Shown here piece after piece: positions 8,742-18,336 of a DNA stretch of 64,000 bases. The DNA is from CAYZXL01 sp964482435 (GTDB lineage Bacteria; Auribacterota; JABMQX01), in assembly GCA_964482435.1 (NCBI GenBank), contig CAYZXL010000001.1:1-64000 (forward strand), given 5' to 3'. The notes under the pieces were generated by a model, which was given only the letters and a program-made list of their open reading frames with translations, had not been told where the DNA came from and made no database searches. How positions within the stretch are numbered: the first letter of the stretch is position 1; every line of letters begins with the position of its first letter. The translations under genes were made by a program, and so were the position numbers.

Positions 8742-10592
8742 TCACCGCTCAAAGACCCGGCGGGGGTGATTGCTCGTCGCCACCGGACCCCGGTCAAGGC
8801 GCTTTATGAGCGCCGCCCAGTCGTCCGAAGACGAGCCAGCAGGCGGCACAAGATCGATCGGCTTGCCGCCGGAGGCGGTGGTTTTGGCGCCCTCGAAGTC
8901 TCCGGTGCGGGGATTGTACCAGCGCATCTCGAACGTGTCCGGCGCCCCGCTCAGGTCGAGGCTGGCTTCCTTGCTCGCGTCGGGAAGATAGACCGCATAA
9001 ACTTCGCCCGCCTTTGCGAAAACCTGGCTGCCCGGGTCGGCGGCGGCAGGCCCTTTCAGCAATTCGTCCATCGGCTCCATCTCCCAGAACGGGAGATTCT
9101 CTTCCATAAACTTCCGGGCGTACCACGTCCAGACCCAGAGGTCCTCGTATGGCCGAAAATCCTGTGTCTGCAACTCCATCGCAAAGAAGTGCTCGGTGTG
9201 GCCACCAGAAAGGAACGTCGGCCAGACGATGTCTTTACGCTGGTCTGCCTGATTGTCCTTCGTCGTCCAGCGAATCTCGTCGAGGCAAATCGGGAGAGGT
9301 CGGCCGGCATCGGCGGTCTTTTTTCGCCATTTTTCAATTTCGCGTCCCCTGCCTGCAAGCTCCCTGTAATACTGAAACGACGTTATGCTGAACCGCTCGT
9401 CTCCGAGAAATGGCAGCCACGCGGGCTCGGGATTCTTGCCAGCGTGGTGGACGGTAATCGAATGGTCGTAGGGGTCAACTGCCCGGATATATTCGGCGAA
9501 TTGCTTGACGCGGTCCGGGCCGAGGTTGAGGTCGAGGTCGTATTCTTCGGATATGTTCCACTGGAGGGCGTTGTGGTGGGCGAAGCGAGCAATCATCTCC
9601 CGATAGAACAATTTCCGCTCGACGCCGAGGGTTGCATCGTCCAGTTCTCTTTTGTTTGGCTCTTCCGCCTCGTTCAAAACGAAGTGAAGGAAGATGCCTT
9701 TTCTCTGGGCATGGGCGAAGACAATCTCCCATTGCGAGAGCTTGCTTATGTCGTAATGCAAGTCGTCGTTGGAGGGGCTACCCTCCGGATCAATGTCGCC
9801 ATTCGGCGCCACGAAAGGCCAGGTGTCCTTCCCGTCGCCGCCGATGTTCATCGGGAGAAAGTAGATTGAATTCACGTGCTTTGACGAAAGGTAGTTGAGG
9901 GCGCCGATGATGCCTTTCCCGGCGCCGTTTCCCCAGTCGGGGTCGCTCGGACGCCAGTCTGCGACGTGCGGGGCGTATTCGTGCTTGGCCTGAGGCGTGT
10001 TGGTAAAGCCCTTGTAGGCAAGGAAGTTTTCGGGGCAGTCGGTCCCTCCTTTTATCCAATACGGCCCGTCGCGGAACTTCAGGTAGTGGCCGCCGACATA
10101 CTCCAGCCTTCCCCATTTGAGAAAACCGGGGGCGTTGGGGTCTCGCTCGGCAACCGCGAAGGAGCCGGAAGACCCGTCAAAAGGTATCGCTTTGCCCGAA
10201 GCAGAATCGAGGCTCACGGCAATGCCTTTGCCGGCGCGAAACGAAGCCCCGTAAAGCCATTTGCCCACCTCATCCGGGGTGAACCGAACTCGCCAGATGT
10301 TTCCGCTACCTCCGCCGCTCCCGTTGCCATCGAAGAACCCTGGCACGTCGTAGCTCCGGCCGCTCGGAGCGGCGAAAGTCACCTGCAAGCGGTAGTCGAG
10401 GAACGGATTGGGAGAATCGTCGGTTTCGGTCGCGCTCGGGCCGGAGAAACTGATTGTGAGAGTGTGCCATTTCTTCAATTCGCCCGACACGAGGCCGGCC
10501 CCGGCAGCACATATTGCATGATGACCAAAAGCCCAGAGCAGCAGAGCCGCCGGCAAAGCCGTCACGAATCTCTTTGAGTTGAGCTTTCTCAT
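8742..10592 (-). CDS. Secreted DUF5060-type putative glycoside hydrolase
   Basis: This 616-residue secreted protein begins with a signal peptide (residues 1-30) and an N-terminal beta-sandwich of the DUF5060 type (WHTLTISFSGP...NPFLDYRLQVTF). Next comes a TIM-barrel-like region (FLKWGRLEYVGGHYLKF, GGTDCPENFLAYKGF) and a C-terminal sandwich resembling the putative collagen-binding domain found behind DUF4038/DUF5060 barrels (YAVYLPDASKEASLDLSG, MRWYNPRTGDFEG). Likely catalytic acids are in WNISEEYD and CLDEIRW, by analogy with related barrel glycosidases. The ATG at 10592 has a GGGAGG site. The substrate is unknown; a plant polysaccharide would suit the pectin-type enzymes elsewhere in the window. 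Confidence 0.75.
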   Translation of the reverse strand: MRKLNSKRFVTALPAALLLWAFGHHAICAAGAGLVSGELKKWHTLTISFSGPSATETDDSPNPFLDYRLQVTFAAPSGRSYDVPGFFDGNGSGGGSGNIWRVRFTPDEVGKWLYGASFRAGKGIAVSLDSASGKAIPFDGSSGSFAVAERDPNAPGFLKWGRLEYVGGHYLKFRDGPYWIKGGTDCPENFLAYKGFTNTPQAKHEYAPHVADWRPSDPDWGNGAGKGIIGALNYLSSKHVNSIYFLPMNIGGDGKDTWPFVAPNGDIDPEGSPSNDDLHYDISKLSQWEIVFAHAQRKGIFLHFVLNEAEEPNKRELDDATLGVERKLFYREMIARFAHHNALQWNISEEYDLDLNLGPDRVKQFAEYIRAVDPYDHSITVHHAGKNPEPAWLPFLGDERFSITSFQYYRELAGRGREIEKWRKKTADAGRPLPICLDEIRWTTKDNQADQRKDIVWPTFLSGGHTEHFFAMELQTQDFRPYEDLWVWTWYARKFMEENLPFWEMEPMDELLKGPAAADPGSQVFAKAGEVYAVYLPDASKEASLDLSGAPDTFEMRWYNPRTGDFEGAKTTASGGKPIDLVPPAGSSSDDWAALIKRLDRGPVATSNHPRRVFER

Positions 10593-10977
10593 TTGGACCC
10601 TCCCATGGCTTTATCCCGTCGCACCGGTCGCGTCGTGTCTCCCAAGTTTAGGACGTCAGGTTCGCATCCTCCACTCGGTTTATAGCGATTGAAAGCCCAA
10701 CGTTCAACCGCGAAAAAAGAGTGCGTCACCGGGCTATGCTGTCTGCTTCGCAGAGGGCCGTTTGCGGCCAGGCCCATCTCTTTAGTTCTTTGCAGGACCC
10801 GGACGGCGGCCGAGATCGTTCTCGAATGCGAGAAGTCTCGCAGGGCAAGCGGGCCCCCTGGCGCATGCGCACAATGCACTTGCTTTCACGACACGGCCGT
10901 GATATGCATTATTTAGACCTCGCGGACTGAACGGAGCCGGGACTTCAACACGCGACTGATGCGCTCCTGAGGAAAAC
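10593..10977. other. Intergenic region, no gene recognised
   Basis: The 385 bases between the DUF5060 gene and the small membrane protein gene run divergently. They contain short inverted segments (for example around 10740-10790) but nothing that I can support as a gene, RNA or clear promoter. Confidence 0.4.
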
Positions 10978-11310
10978 ATGGGAATTCTCTTCCGAATTTT
11001 AATTGTACTTGCGACCGCCATCCTTCTTTTTTCCATTTACTTTGCGCATCATTCTCCGGCGGTGGCAGCGGTACTATCGCCTGAAGGCAAGCCGCCAGAG
11101 GAAGGCAAGCCTGCCGCGGAGACTGTCACTGAGCCGGAGTCCGCCCCTCTGCCCGAAAACCCGTTCGGCAAGCCCGCCCAGCACGACCCCTCCGAAGCCA
11201 TCAGAAAGAAACGTGAGAGGACAACGATCCTTATTATTGTTGGCGTGGTGGTGTTGCTGTGCGCCTACTGGCTGACTTCCGGAAAACTCCACCACAGGTT
11301 CCCAGGATGA
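10978..11310 (+). CDS. Small bitopic membrane protein upstream of comEC
   Basis: A 110-residue protein of unknown family. Residues 4-24 (LFRILIVLATAILLFSIYF) form an N-terminal membrane segment or uncleaved signal, and residues 81-100 (TTILIIVGVVVLLCAYWL) a second one. The stretch between them is rich in proline and glutamate and is probably periplasmic. The ATG follows TGAGGAAAAC. The gene ends 18 bases before comEC on the same strand, so the two are probably cotranscribed. That is not enough to assign it a role in DNA uptake. Confidence 0.65.
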   Translation: MGILFRILIVLATAILLFSIYFAHHSPAVAAVLSPEGKPPEEGKPAAETVTEPESAPLPENPFGKPAQHDPSEAIRKKRERTTILIIVGVVVLLCAYWLTSGKLHHRFPG

Positions 11311-11328
11311 ACTGAATTCCGAAAGCTC

Positions 11329-13899
11329 ATGACGGCGGCAACGACCCCCGAATCCACCATTGCCCCCCAAAAAGCCATTCCACCAATCCTCCTCAAGAGA
11401 CCCTGCGTTTTGATTGCCGCGTTTCTCATCCCCGGTATCATCGTCGGGCATTGTCTATTTCCTCGAGCGATGACGATATGCCTTTTTGTTCCGCTTCTCG
11501 CGCTCCTTCTGGTGGCCATTTTGCTTTTGAGGGTTCATTCGACTTTCTCGACGGCAGCGACCATGTTTGTGGTTTTCTGGGTCGGCGTTCTGCTCGGTGT
11601 GAAGACGGGGCTTCTTCCTCCAAACCACGTCTATTTCAAGCTCAAGCCGGAGACGCCCTACGAACTTCGGGCCACAGTCGTGGACGAGCCGGTCCAACGG
11701 AGCTCTCGCAGCTTCTGGCGCCTCGGCTCTTCTTCAGACGAGAAAGAGACTGGACGATGCAGTTTCGTCGTGAAGGCGACCGGCGCGCGCGAAGCGCAGA
11801 GCAAGAACCGTCCCTGGGAGGCTCTCACCGGAAAAATCCTCGTTTACGCATCAGGGGAGAAGGCGCAGCGACTCCGGTACGGGGACAAGGTTGAGTTGAC
11901 CGGGACGGCTTTTCTTCCCGAGCCGCGAAGGAATCCGGGCGGTTTCGACGCACGCAAATACTACGCTCAGAACGGCATCTACGTGTTCGTGCAAGCGGAC
12001 GAGATTCACGGCGTCGAGCATGGCCACGGCAATTTCCTCTATCGCGGTCTTCATTCGCTCAAGCGAAATCTGCGCGATTCCCTCTCCACAGGACGCGTCG
12101 GCGAACAGGAAAAAGCGTTTCTCCTGGCAGTAATCCTGGGAGAGCGGAGCCAACTCGACGAGGATTTCAAGGAGGCTCTCCGCCGCACCAATACAATGCA
12201 CATCCTGGCGATATCGGGCCTTAACGTCGCAATCCTAGCCAGTGTCATATACCTTTTCTTGACTCGTCTGCTCTTCCTTCCGCGAGAGATTTCGTCCCTC
12301 CTGACGGTCGCCTTTCTGTTCCCATACACGGTCTTGACGGGGATGGCGCCGCCCGTCGTGAGGTCTTCCCTGATGTGCGCCGCTCTCCTTTTGGGCCCTC
12401 TCCTGAAAAGGCGCCACGATTCCATCAATAGCATCGCTTTTGCGGCGGTCGGCATCGTCCTATTTCGACCTTCAGACCTGTTCACGGCTTCCTTTCAGCT
12501 CTCCTTCTTGGTGGTGCTTTCGATGCTTCTGCTCAGCGACAAGATTTTTCGGGGTTTGGTTCTGTTCCTTCACCTGCGACCGGACCCGGGGTTTCTCGTC
12601 GTTTCACCATCCCGGCGCTGGGCCTACCGGCACATCTTCGAGCCGCCGCTGAGGGCTTTTTCGGTTTCGCTCGCGGCGTTTCTGGGTTCTCTTCCTCTCG
12701 TGCTGCACTACTTCCACAGCGTTTCCCTTCTTTCGCCGATATGGAATGTGCCGGTTGTCTTGCTTGTGGGGTTCATCGTCCCGCTGGGCTCTATCGCGGC
12801 CGTTGTGGGGCTGGCGGCGCGGAGCCTCGCGGGCATTATGAACACCATCAACGGGGTGCTGGTTTATCTCCTCGAAGGGGCCGTCACCTTCTTCTCGTCG
12901 GTGAGGCCCGGGACGTTTAACGTGAGTCCACCTGGTCCGGTCTTCATTTTTGCGTTCTACGGGCTGATCGTGCTTATCGGTTTCACCCGGTCCTTTCGGC
13001 GGATGGCGATTCCGATAGCGCTAACGGCTGTGCTGACGATCGGCTTGTTTGTGGGTGCCGAGCTTCTCCGCCGCCATCCGAATTCCGTGGAAATCACTTT
13101 TCTCGACGTGGGTCAGGGAGATTGCATCTTCGTCGAATTCCCCGACGGGAGAAAAATGCTCGTTGACGGAGGTTCCATCAGCCGAAGCGACGTCGGGCGA
13201 TACGTGATTGTGCCATTCCTGAGATGGGCGGGAGTCAACAGGCTGGATGCGATAGTCATAACCCACTACGACGAAGATCATACGAACGGATTGGCCCCCG
13301 TACTGGACGACATCGGGGCGCGGAAGGTTCTGGCTCGCGCGCTGGCCGAGCCGAGCGAACCAGCGAATGCTCTCTTTGCAGCGGCCAAGACGCGGGCTGT
13401 TTGGCAGTCCACGGTTCGAGCTGGCCAAAAACTTCTGCTATCAAGTCGGGTTTCCGTCGAGGTTCTCAGCCCTTCGCCGGAAGGAGATTCTTCGCGGGCT
13501 TCCGAGAACGACCTTTCCATCGTCTTGATGCTCGTGTTCCGCAGCTCGTCCGTCCTGCTCTGCGGCGACATAGAAAGGACCGTCGAAGCATCTCTTCTCC
13601 GCCAGGCGAAACCGGTGCGCAGCGACATTCTGAAAGTGCCGCACCACGGGTCGAACTCGTCGAGCTCGGAGGAGTTTGTCAGAGAGGTTGCACCCACAGT
13701 TGCCGTCATCTCCTGCGGGAGACGCAATATTTATCGCCATCCATCGCCGGACGTTCTTGAAAGGTACGAACGGCTGGGCGCCCGCATCTATCGAACCGAC
13801 CGCGATGGGGGGATCATCGTCCGTGTCTTTGAGGACAGGTTGTCCGTCACGACGACCCTGCGAACCACGCAGGCAAGGCTTTTGATCGAGAAGCGGTGA
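11329..13899 (+). CDS. comEC: ComEC/Rec2-family DNA uptake channel protein
   Basis: This 856-residue protein has the full ComEC architecture: N-terminal membrane segments, a DUF4131-like soluble region (about residues 60-230), the multi-helix Competence domain (TNTMHILAISGLNVAIL through FTASFQLSFLVVLSM) and a C-terminal metallo-beta-lactamase domain. The MBL domain has FLDVGQGD, the metal-binding motif THYDEDH near residue 645, LLCGDIE and KVPHHGSNSS. ComEC forms the inner-membrane channel for single-stranded DNA in natural transformation, and its MBL domain has been proposed to degrade one strand. No other competence gene is adjacent. The ATG at 11329 has only a weak ribosome site and is probably coupled to the gene upstream. 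Confidence 0.9.
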   Translation: MTAATTPESTIAPQKAIPPILLKRPCVLIAAFLIPGIIVGHCLFPRAMTICLFVPLLALLLVAILLLRVHSTFSTAATMFVVFWVGVLLGVKTGLLPPNHVYFKLKPETPYELRATVVDEPVQRSSRSFWRLGSSSDEKETGRCSFVVKATGAREAQSKNRPWEALTGKILVYASGEKAQRLRYGDKVELTGTAFLPEPRRNPGGFDARKYYAQNGIYVFVQADEIHGVEHGHGNFLYRGLHSLKRNLRDSLSTGRVGEQEKAFLLAVILGERSQLDEDFKEALRRTNTMHILAISGLNVAILASVIYLFLTRLLFLPREISSLLTVAFLFPYTVLTGMAPPVVRSSLMCAALLLGPLLKRRHDSINSIAFAAVGIVLFRPSDLFTASFQLSFLVVLSMLLLSDKIFRGLVLFLHLRPDPGFLVVSPSRRWAYRHIFEPPLRAFSVSLAAFLGSLPLVLHYFHSVSLLSPIWNVPVVLLVGFIVPLGSIAAVVGLAARSLAGIMNTINGVLVYLLEGAVTFFSSVRPGTFNVSPPGPVFIFAFYGLIVLIGFTRSFRRMAIPIALTAVLTIGLFVGAELLRRHPNSVEITFLDVGQGDCIFVEFPDGRKMLVDGGSISRSDVGRYVIVPFLRWAGVNRLDAIVITHYDEDHTNGLAPVLDDIGARKVLARALAEPSEPANALFAAAKTRAVWQSTVRAGQKLLLSSRVSVEVLSPSPEGDSSRASENDLSIVLMLVFRSSSVLLCGDIERTVEASLLRQAKPVRSDILKVPHHGSNSSSSEEFVREVAPTVAVISCGRRNIYRHPSPDVLERYERLGARIYRTDRDGGIIVRVFEDRLSVTTTLRTTQARLLIEKR

Positions 13900-13992
13900 G
13901 AGGTGGAGGCGCGGCGGTTCACATCCTTGACGGCTCCGGACCACATCGTCCGCATGACCTGGTACCACGAACGTAGGGCAGGGGACGTTGCA

Positions 13993-14046
13993 ATGGGATA
14001 GTCAGGATCATCTTGTTTATCCCGTAATCCTATCCCCCCTGTCTTT
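13993..14046. repeat. Dispersed ACAGGAT-type palindromic repeat copy
   Basis: An imperfect palindrome with GTCAGGATCATC on one arm and GTAATCCTATCC on the other lies just downstream of comEC. It is a diverged member of the family seen at 29440, 35970, 38020, 51200, 52185, 57055 and 61405. Confidence 0.5.
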
Positions 14047-14079
14047 TCTGTACCAACCCCAGCACCGATACGTGAGGCT

Positions 14080-14224
14080 TCACGAGGCCGGGGGTGGCTG
14101 TATTTAAGGGGTACAGCTTGCACTGGTAACGCCGCCGTCTCGGCGGCAGTCCCGAGGGCGTCTCGCCCTCGGCATCGGGGGCAGGATGCCCCCGAGACAG
14201 CCGGCAAGATGCCGGCGGTACACG
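14080..14224 (-). repeat. GC-rich four-hairpin repeat, copy 1
   Basis: Read on the minus strand from 14224, this segment begins TACCGCCGGCATCTTGCC and forms four successive short hairpins: CCGGCA/TGCCGG, GGGGGCA/TGCCCCC-type, GAGGGCG/CGCCCTC and CCGCCG/CGGCGG. It then runs into a tail with CCCTTAAATACAGCCA. Copies with the same order lie at 61865-62010 and 63700-63810. It occupies most of the gap between comEC and the next gene. Confidence 0.7.
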
Positions 14225-14470
14225 CCGGTGCAGGAACGACGCGCTCGCAGCTGCGGTCTGATCGCCACGTGCACGCCCAGTCAAGCACAGCCACACCCAC
14301 GAGGGCGAAGATATTGGCCTTACTCCCGGCATTTGTTATCATTTGGTTTTGGAATCTCACAAAGGAGAACGCCGACGTTCGGGGCTGAGGAAGCCGCGAA
14401 GGAGGAAATCGTTGCCTCCCCACGGCGGAAGTCGGAGTTCGGACTCAAAACCCGTAAAGGAGGCGCTATC

Positions 14471-15760
14471 ATGCGGAATGGACACTGGAGTCTCCGGCTC
14501 ACACCGTTGCTCGTTATCATTTTTCTCATCTGCCCCGCGCTCAGCTCAGGCGAGGGCTCTTACCCCGACGTAACATACCTGAACACGGAGGTCACTTCGA
14601 CGGGCGAGGAATATGTCGTCGTCCGCAGCGCATTTGAAATCACCGGCCCGCCCAATAAATGGTACACGGTCTATTTCCAGCTTCGGTTAGACGCGGACAC
14701 TTCTGTGAAGGTGAAGGACGAGAAAGGCGAGACAGCCTTCCTGCGATCCTGGGGGAGCATTTTCACTCCGGAAAACGTGCAGACGGCTCGATATACCGAT
14801 TGCCGAATAGGTCTCCCCACAAAGCAATTTGCTTCGGCGACAAACATACCCAAGGGAAAAAGGACTGTACTCTGGGCAATCTGCGACGTCTGGGACGATG
14901 ACGGCAAGAAGTACATCGGCTCCGGCTGGGACGTGCGGACACCCCTCATCGTGACAACAAACGGGTCCGGGAAGATTACCAAAATGGAGACCTTCAACAC
15001 CCAGGCGTTCAACCCAAAAAAGAATAATCCCTTCGGAGGGGAGATTAAAGGAAGGGGGTGCGAGCTTTCCCTCAAGCATCTAAAACTCAAGCCGGGAGTG
15101 ACGCTGTGCCGGGTTCTCGGGGGGAAGTTCGAGATTTTCGACGTCCTGGTCATGGGCGATCGTCAAGCTGACATAACAACGACCGACCGCGGCTTCTTCT
15201 TTGAGCCGATAGATTCTCCGCAGATGGCAGCCGAGCTCGTGAAGGTTGGCTATCCGGGGGCGGTCATCATCAAAACCGCCGAGCAGTATCAGGCCATTGC
15301 GAAAGGCCTCAAGGCGAAGGGGTGGAGGGCGGAAGAGCATATGAAAGCTAGCGCCCCGCCTTCCTACGGACTGACGGTGAAGGGCGAGCCTGACCTGGGA
15401 TACAGAATCAGCGCGCTGATGATTGATTACACGCTCACTTACGACCTCGGGCTGCGCAATATCATGTATCGCGAGTTTGCAGTTACCCCGGGCGGCCGCA
15501 TCGGGATTACGACGGAGACCACGTGGGTTCGCGCACCCCAGTCGGAGACCGGAGCGCCTCCCGGCTGGACGCAACCTCTGCCTCTGGACCCAAGAAACTA
15601 CAACGAGGTCCTCCAACCTGTCCTGACGGCGGAAGGGTCGGAAAGCATCCCTAAAGTGCTTCTGACAGAAAGAGAAGCCGCGGTTCCGTGCCCGGCAGGA
15701 GAGGACGTTCAGTCGTACTCCCGGGACACCGAAAATTGGCCTGACTACGCCCTGAAGTAG
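14471..15760 (+). CDS. Secreted protein of unknown function
   Basis: A 429-residue protein that I do not recognise. The ATG at 14471 follows a perfect AAAGGAGG at seven bases. Residues 1-28 are a signal peptide (hydrophobic LTPLLVIIFLICPALSS). The mature part begins with beta-rich sequence (YVVVRSAFEI, WYTVYFQLRLD) that could form an immunoglobulin-like sandwich. A second region follows (GYPGAVIIKTAEQYQAIAKGLKAKGWRAEEHMK), and the C-terminus is polar, ending in WPDYALK. There is no catalytic motif, lipobox or membrane anchor. It stands alone, with repeats upstream. Confidence 0.65.
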   Translation: MRNGHWSLRLTPLLVIIFLICPALSSGEGSYPDVTYLNTEVTSTGEEYVVVRSAFEITGPPNKWYTVYFQLRLDADTSVKVKDEKGETAFLRSWGSIFTPENVQTARYTDCRIGLPTKQFASATNIPKGKRTVLWAICDVWDDDGKKYIGSGWDVRTPLIVTTNGSGKITKMETFNTQAFNPKKNNPFGGEIKGRGCELSLKHLKLKPGVTLCRVLGGKFEIFDVLVMGDRQADITTTDRGFFFEPIDSPQMAAELVKVGYPGAVIIKTAEQYQAIAKGLKAKGWRAEEHMKASAPPSYGLTVKGEPDLGYRISALMIDYTLTYDLGLRNIMYREFAVTPGGRIGITTETTWVRAPQSETGAPPGWTQPLPLDPRNYNEVLQPVLTAEGSESIPKVLLTEREAAVPCPAGEDVQSYSRDTENWPDYALK

Positions 15761-15970
15761 CAGATTGGAGGGCCGTCGGCCGCTCGGAGCAATGCAAGAG
15801 CGCGTCCTGGGGAAAAACTTCTCGCGGGTCCATCTCCAGGAGGGATGGCATATTGCGGAGTGTGATTCGCGGCGTCGGCGACTGTGGTTTGGATGAAATA
15901 GTGGCATCTGAATAGCTTCTTATCGCTGCCAGGTAATCGGTCAACTTAATTGTCGGAAGGAGGGCTGGCG

Positions 15971-16339
15971 ATGGGCAAAGTTGCGATGGTTGGGTCAAAG
16001 ACCACGAAAGAGTCCGAGACACGCGTTTTTTCGGGTGCGACCGTAGAGGCAGTCGCGGACAAGGTCGCGCTGTTCATGGCTGCTCGCGGCTACCGACTCG
16101 AAAGCGGTACGAAGATGCAGGGCGTGTACGGCACGGGAAGCGCTGCGGCGCATGCGATGCTCGGCGCGATGGTGAAACGCCAGAAGTACAACATCACGGT
16201 CGTCCAGGACGGCGAGAATGTGGCGCTGGTCGTCGCCAAAGGGATGACGGGGATGAGCGGCGGACTCCTCAGCGCCAGAAGGGTGAAGAAGGAATTTGCC
16301 GCAATAATGTCGGGCCTCCAGGAGTCAATCCTCTCGTGA
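15971..16339 (+). CDS. Small hypothetical protein
   Basis: A 122-residue protein without recognised family. The ATG at 15971 follows a strong GGAAGGAGGG site, preferable to the TTG at 15950. The sequence has an alpha/beta look: ESETRVFSGATVEAVADKVALFMAARGYRLESG, then a glycine- and alanine-rich turn (YGTGSAAAHAMLGAMVKRQ) and a beta-hairpin (KYNITVVQDGENVALVVAKG). The C-terminus is a helix (RRVKKEFAAIMSGLQESIL). No signal peptide is seen, so it is probably cytoplasmic. The gene is preceded by about 200 bases without a gene and followed by a composite repeat. Confidence 0.6.
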   Translation: MGKVAMVGSKTTKESETRVFSGATVEAVADKVALFMAARGYRLESGTKMQGVYGTGSAAAHAMLGAMVKRQKYNITVVQDGENVALVVAKGMTGMSGGLLSARRVKKEFAAIMSGLQESILS

Positions 16340-16372
16340 GTTGAGGCCGGCGAAGTTCCACAGAGCAGCGCT

Positions 16373-16600
16373 TCATGAGCTTCGCACACCCGGAGACCGT
16401 GAAAGGCGAGTCCGCGTTGCGCTAATTCCCAGCGCACATCTGGATTCTCTTCTCTCTCGCCAAGGCGCAAAGACGCCAAATCTTCACACGGCGTCCTTCT
16501 CTGCGTCTTAGCGGCTTTGCGAGAGCCCCGCCGGCCCCGTAGTTTCAATTTTCAAGCCAAAGGATTCCTCTGCGCTCTCGGCGGTGAGTTCCTCCCACCG
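16373..16600. repeat. Composite dispersed repeat downstream of small hypothetical gene
   Basis: The first half (CACCCGGAGACC, then CTCGCCAAGGCGCAAAGACG) matches the repeat at 2086-2215. It continues with CTTCTCTGCGTCTTAGCGG and, near 16567-16590, CTCTGCGCTCTCGGCGGTGAG, which is the end unit of the ACAGGAT/CCGCAGAG palindrome family. The two repeat types are therefore joined here. Confidence 0.6.
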
Positions 16601-16640
16601 TCGAGGCGTTACGCAAAACGGGCGGCTCCAGGAGGCTGGC

Positions 16641-17948
16641 TCAGAATTGTGCCCCGGCGCTGGGGGAGACGGCGACTCGAGGGAGCTTGCGAGGCTCGCG
16701 CACCGCGGCAATCATCCATAGAGCGCTCGATAAAGCGAACAACCCCGATATGACAAACAGCCCGTTATACCCGATGACGGGCACCATGAGGCCCCCCAGC
16801 AAAGCCAGGATGCCCGTCGGGCCCAAAAGGGTGTTGGAAAGGGCAACGTAGGTCGGGCGGCGTTCCGGGGTGCAGAATTCGACAGCCATGTTGAAGCGCG
16901 AGACGAGGTCCGACGAATAGCCAGCGGAGAACAGCGCGAAAACGGGGAGGTAGCTCCACTTGTCCGGGGCGAGAATCGCCAAGACAGACGCTCCCAGATA
17001 AGCCAGGGACCCGACGACTAAATTGATTTTGTGGCCGTACCTGTCGCCGAGAAATCCAAAGACGGGGGTCACCAAAAGCCTCCCACCCATGATACAAACC
17101 GTGAACGTCCCCACCCATTTGTCGGGCAAGTGGAATTTTACCAGTCCGTTGATGGAGTAAAATGCCAGAGAAATGACCGTCGCCCTCTGGAGAAAAGTCC
17201 CGATGATGAAATTCCTGAAGTTCTTTTCCTCTTTCAGTATTGCGGGAATCCTCGAGAGGTAGTCTCTCAGCTTTTCCTTTCGGTTCTCGACGGGATAAAG
17301 AGGCTCGCGAACGAACGAAATACAAAGCAGGGATAACCCCATCAAAAAAACCGCCACGACGAACAGCCACGCATAGTTCTCCGGAAACGGAATGTGGCTG
17401 TGGGCGAGCACCCGTTCCACAATCCATCCTGCCCCGACGCCGAGAAGCGTCCCCAGGGCGATTTTCATGGCGGAAAGTCTTCCCCGGCGGCGGATGGGCG
17501 TTACCTTGGCGACGAGGTCAAACCACGCCGGGCTGTCAAACCCGGACACCAGCGGCGCAGCAAAGAAGCCCCCCAGACACGCCCACAGAATGAGTGTTGG
17601 ATGGGAGCTTCCAAGAAGAAAGCACAGCGGAACCACGGAGAGATACGGGACTCGCTCCCATATCCCCATCGCGACGACGTACGGCTTTTTCCAGCGGAGC
17701 CTCTCGACGAAGTTTGAGATGAAAATCTGCGGAGTCATCCAGCCGATGGCCTGCGCTGCAGGAATCAGCGAAATCAGAAAATCCGAACCGCCGAGACGAC
17801 GAATGAACGCCGGAACAACCGACGCAGGGTCTATGAAGGCGAATCCAAATGTGAACAGAATACCATCCAGAGAGTTAAGGACGAAGTTCCGTCGGACGTG
17901 CTGGATGGCTTCTGCATGATAAGCATCGAAACCGTTGTTTTGTTGCAT
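16641..17948 (-). CDS. Major facilitator superfamily transporter
   Basis: This 435-residue polytopic protein has about twelve membrane segments in the two-times-six layout of the major facilitator superfamily. The inter-helix motif GFLGDRYGHKINLVVG, which fits the conserved GxxxDRxG-type loop, lies after the central loop. The central cytoplasmic loop is charged (REPLYPVENRKEKLRDYLSRIP). The substrate cannot be told from sequence; no transport partner or sugar gene is adjacent. The start is the ATG at 17948, with only a weak ribosome site. It could be a sugar or drug exporter. Confidence 0.75.
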   Translation of the reverse strand: MQQNNGFDAYHAEAIQHVRRNFVLNSLDGILFTFGFAFIDPASVVPAFIRRLGGSDFLISLIPAAQAIGWMTPQIFISNFVERLRWKKPYVVAMGIWERVPYLSVVPLCFLLGSSHPTLILWACLGGFFAAPLVSGFDSPAWFDLVAKVTPIRRRGRLSAMKIALGTLLGVGAGWIVERVLAHSHIPFPENYAWLFVVAVFLMGLSLLCISFVREPLYPVENRKEKLRDYLSRIPAILKEEKNFRNFIIGTFLQRATVISLAFYSINGLVKFHLPDKWVGTFTVCIMGGRLLVTPVFGFLGDRYGHKINLVVGSLAYLGASVLAILAPDKWSYLPVFALFSAGYSSDLVSRFNMAVEFCTPERRPTYVALSNTLLGPTGILALLGGLMVPVIGYNGLFVISGLFALSSALWMIAAVREPRKLPRVAVSPSAGAQF

Positions 17949-18336
17949 TGCCTGTTTCTGTTCTCTGACGCGAGCCAGGACATGACGCCTCGCACGTCAG
18001 CGCCTTCCTGGTGAGCAGCTTTCTGGAATCGGAAGGCAACCTATTATATGCAACCGCCGGGTGAAGTAGCAAGGTGGATGCGCGCCTCAGTGTGGGTGCA
18101 TTCCTGGCGGCAACCCTTGCAGGGGGCGATGAGGCAACTCCGTGAGCGACGGCGAGGAGGGATTTCAGGGAGATAGCACGAAGCTACCGCGCCTTTCGCG
18201 AGAGACCCCGCTTGCCGACGAGGCGGGACTGACGATGCAAAAAGCAACCGCTGGCCTGCCTATACGGGATGGTGTTTGGGAAAACATGCATTTAGCCTGG
18301 CAGAGGCAAAATCGGAAAATGGATTTACAGCAGGTC
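17949..18336. other. Intergenic region, nothing recognised
   Basis: This 388-base gap lies between the MFS gene and the end of the CARDB gene, both leftward. It contains no supported gene or repeat copy. The MFS promoter should be here. Confidence 0.35.

Noticed and set aside
8718..9869. 383-codon open frame on the plus strand
   Set aside because: Antisense to the DUF5060 protein gene, which has a signal peptide and ribosome site.
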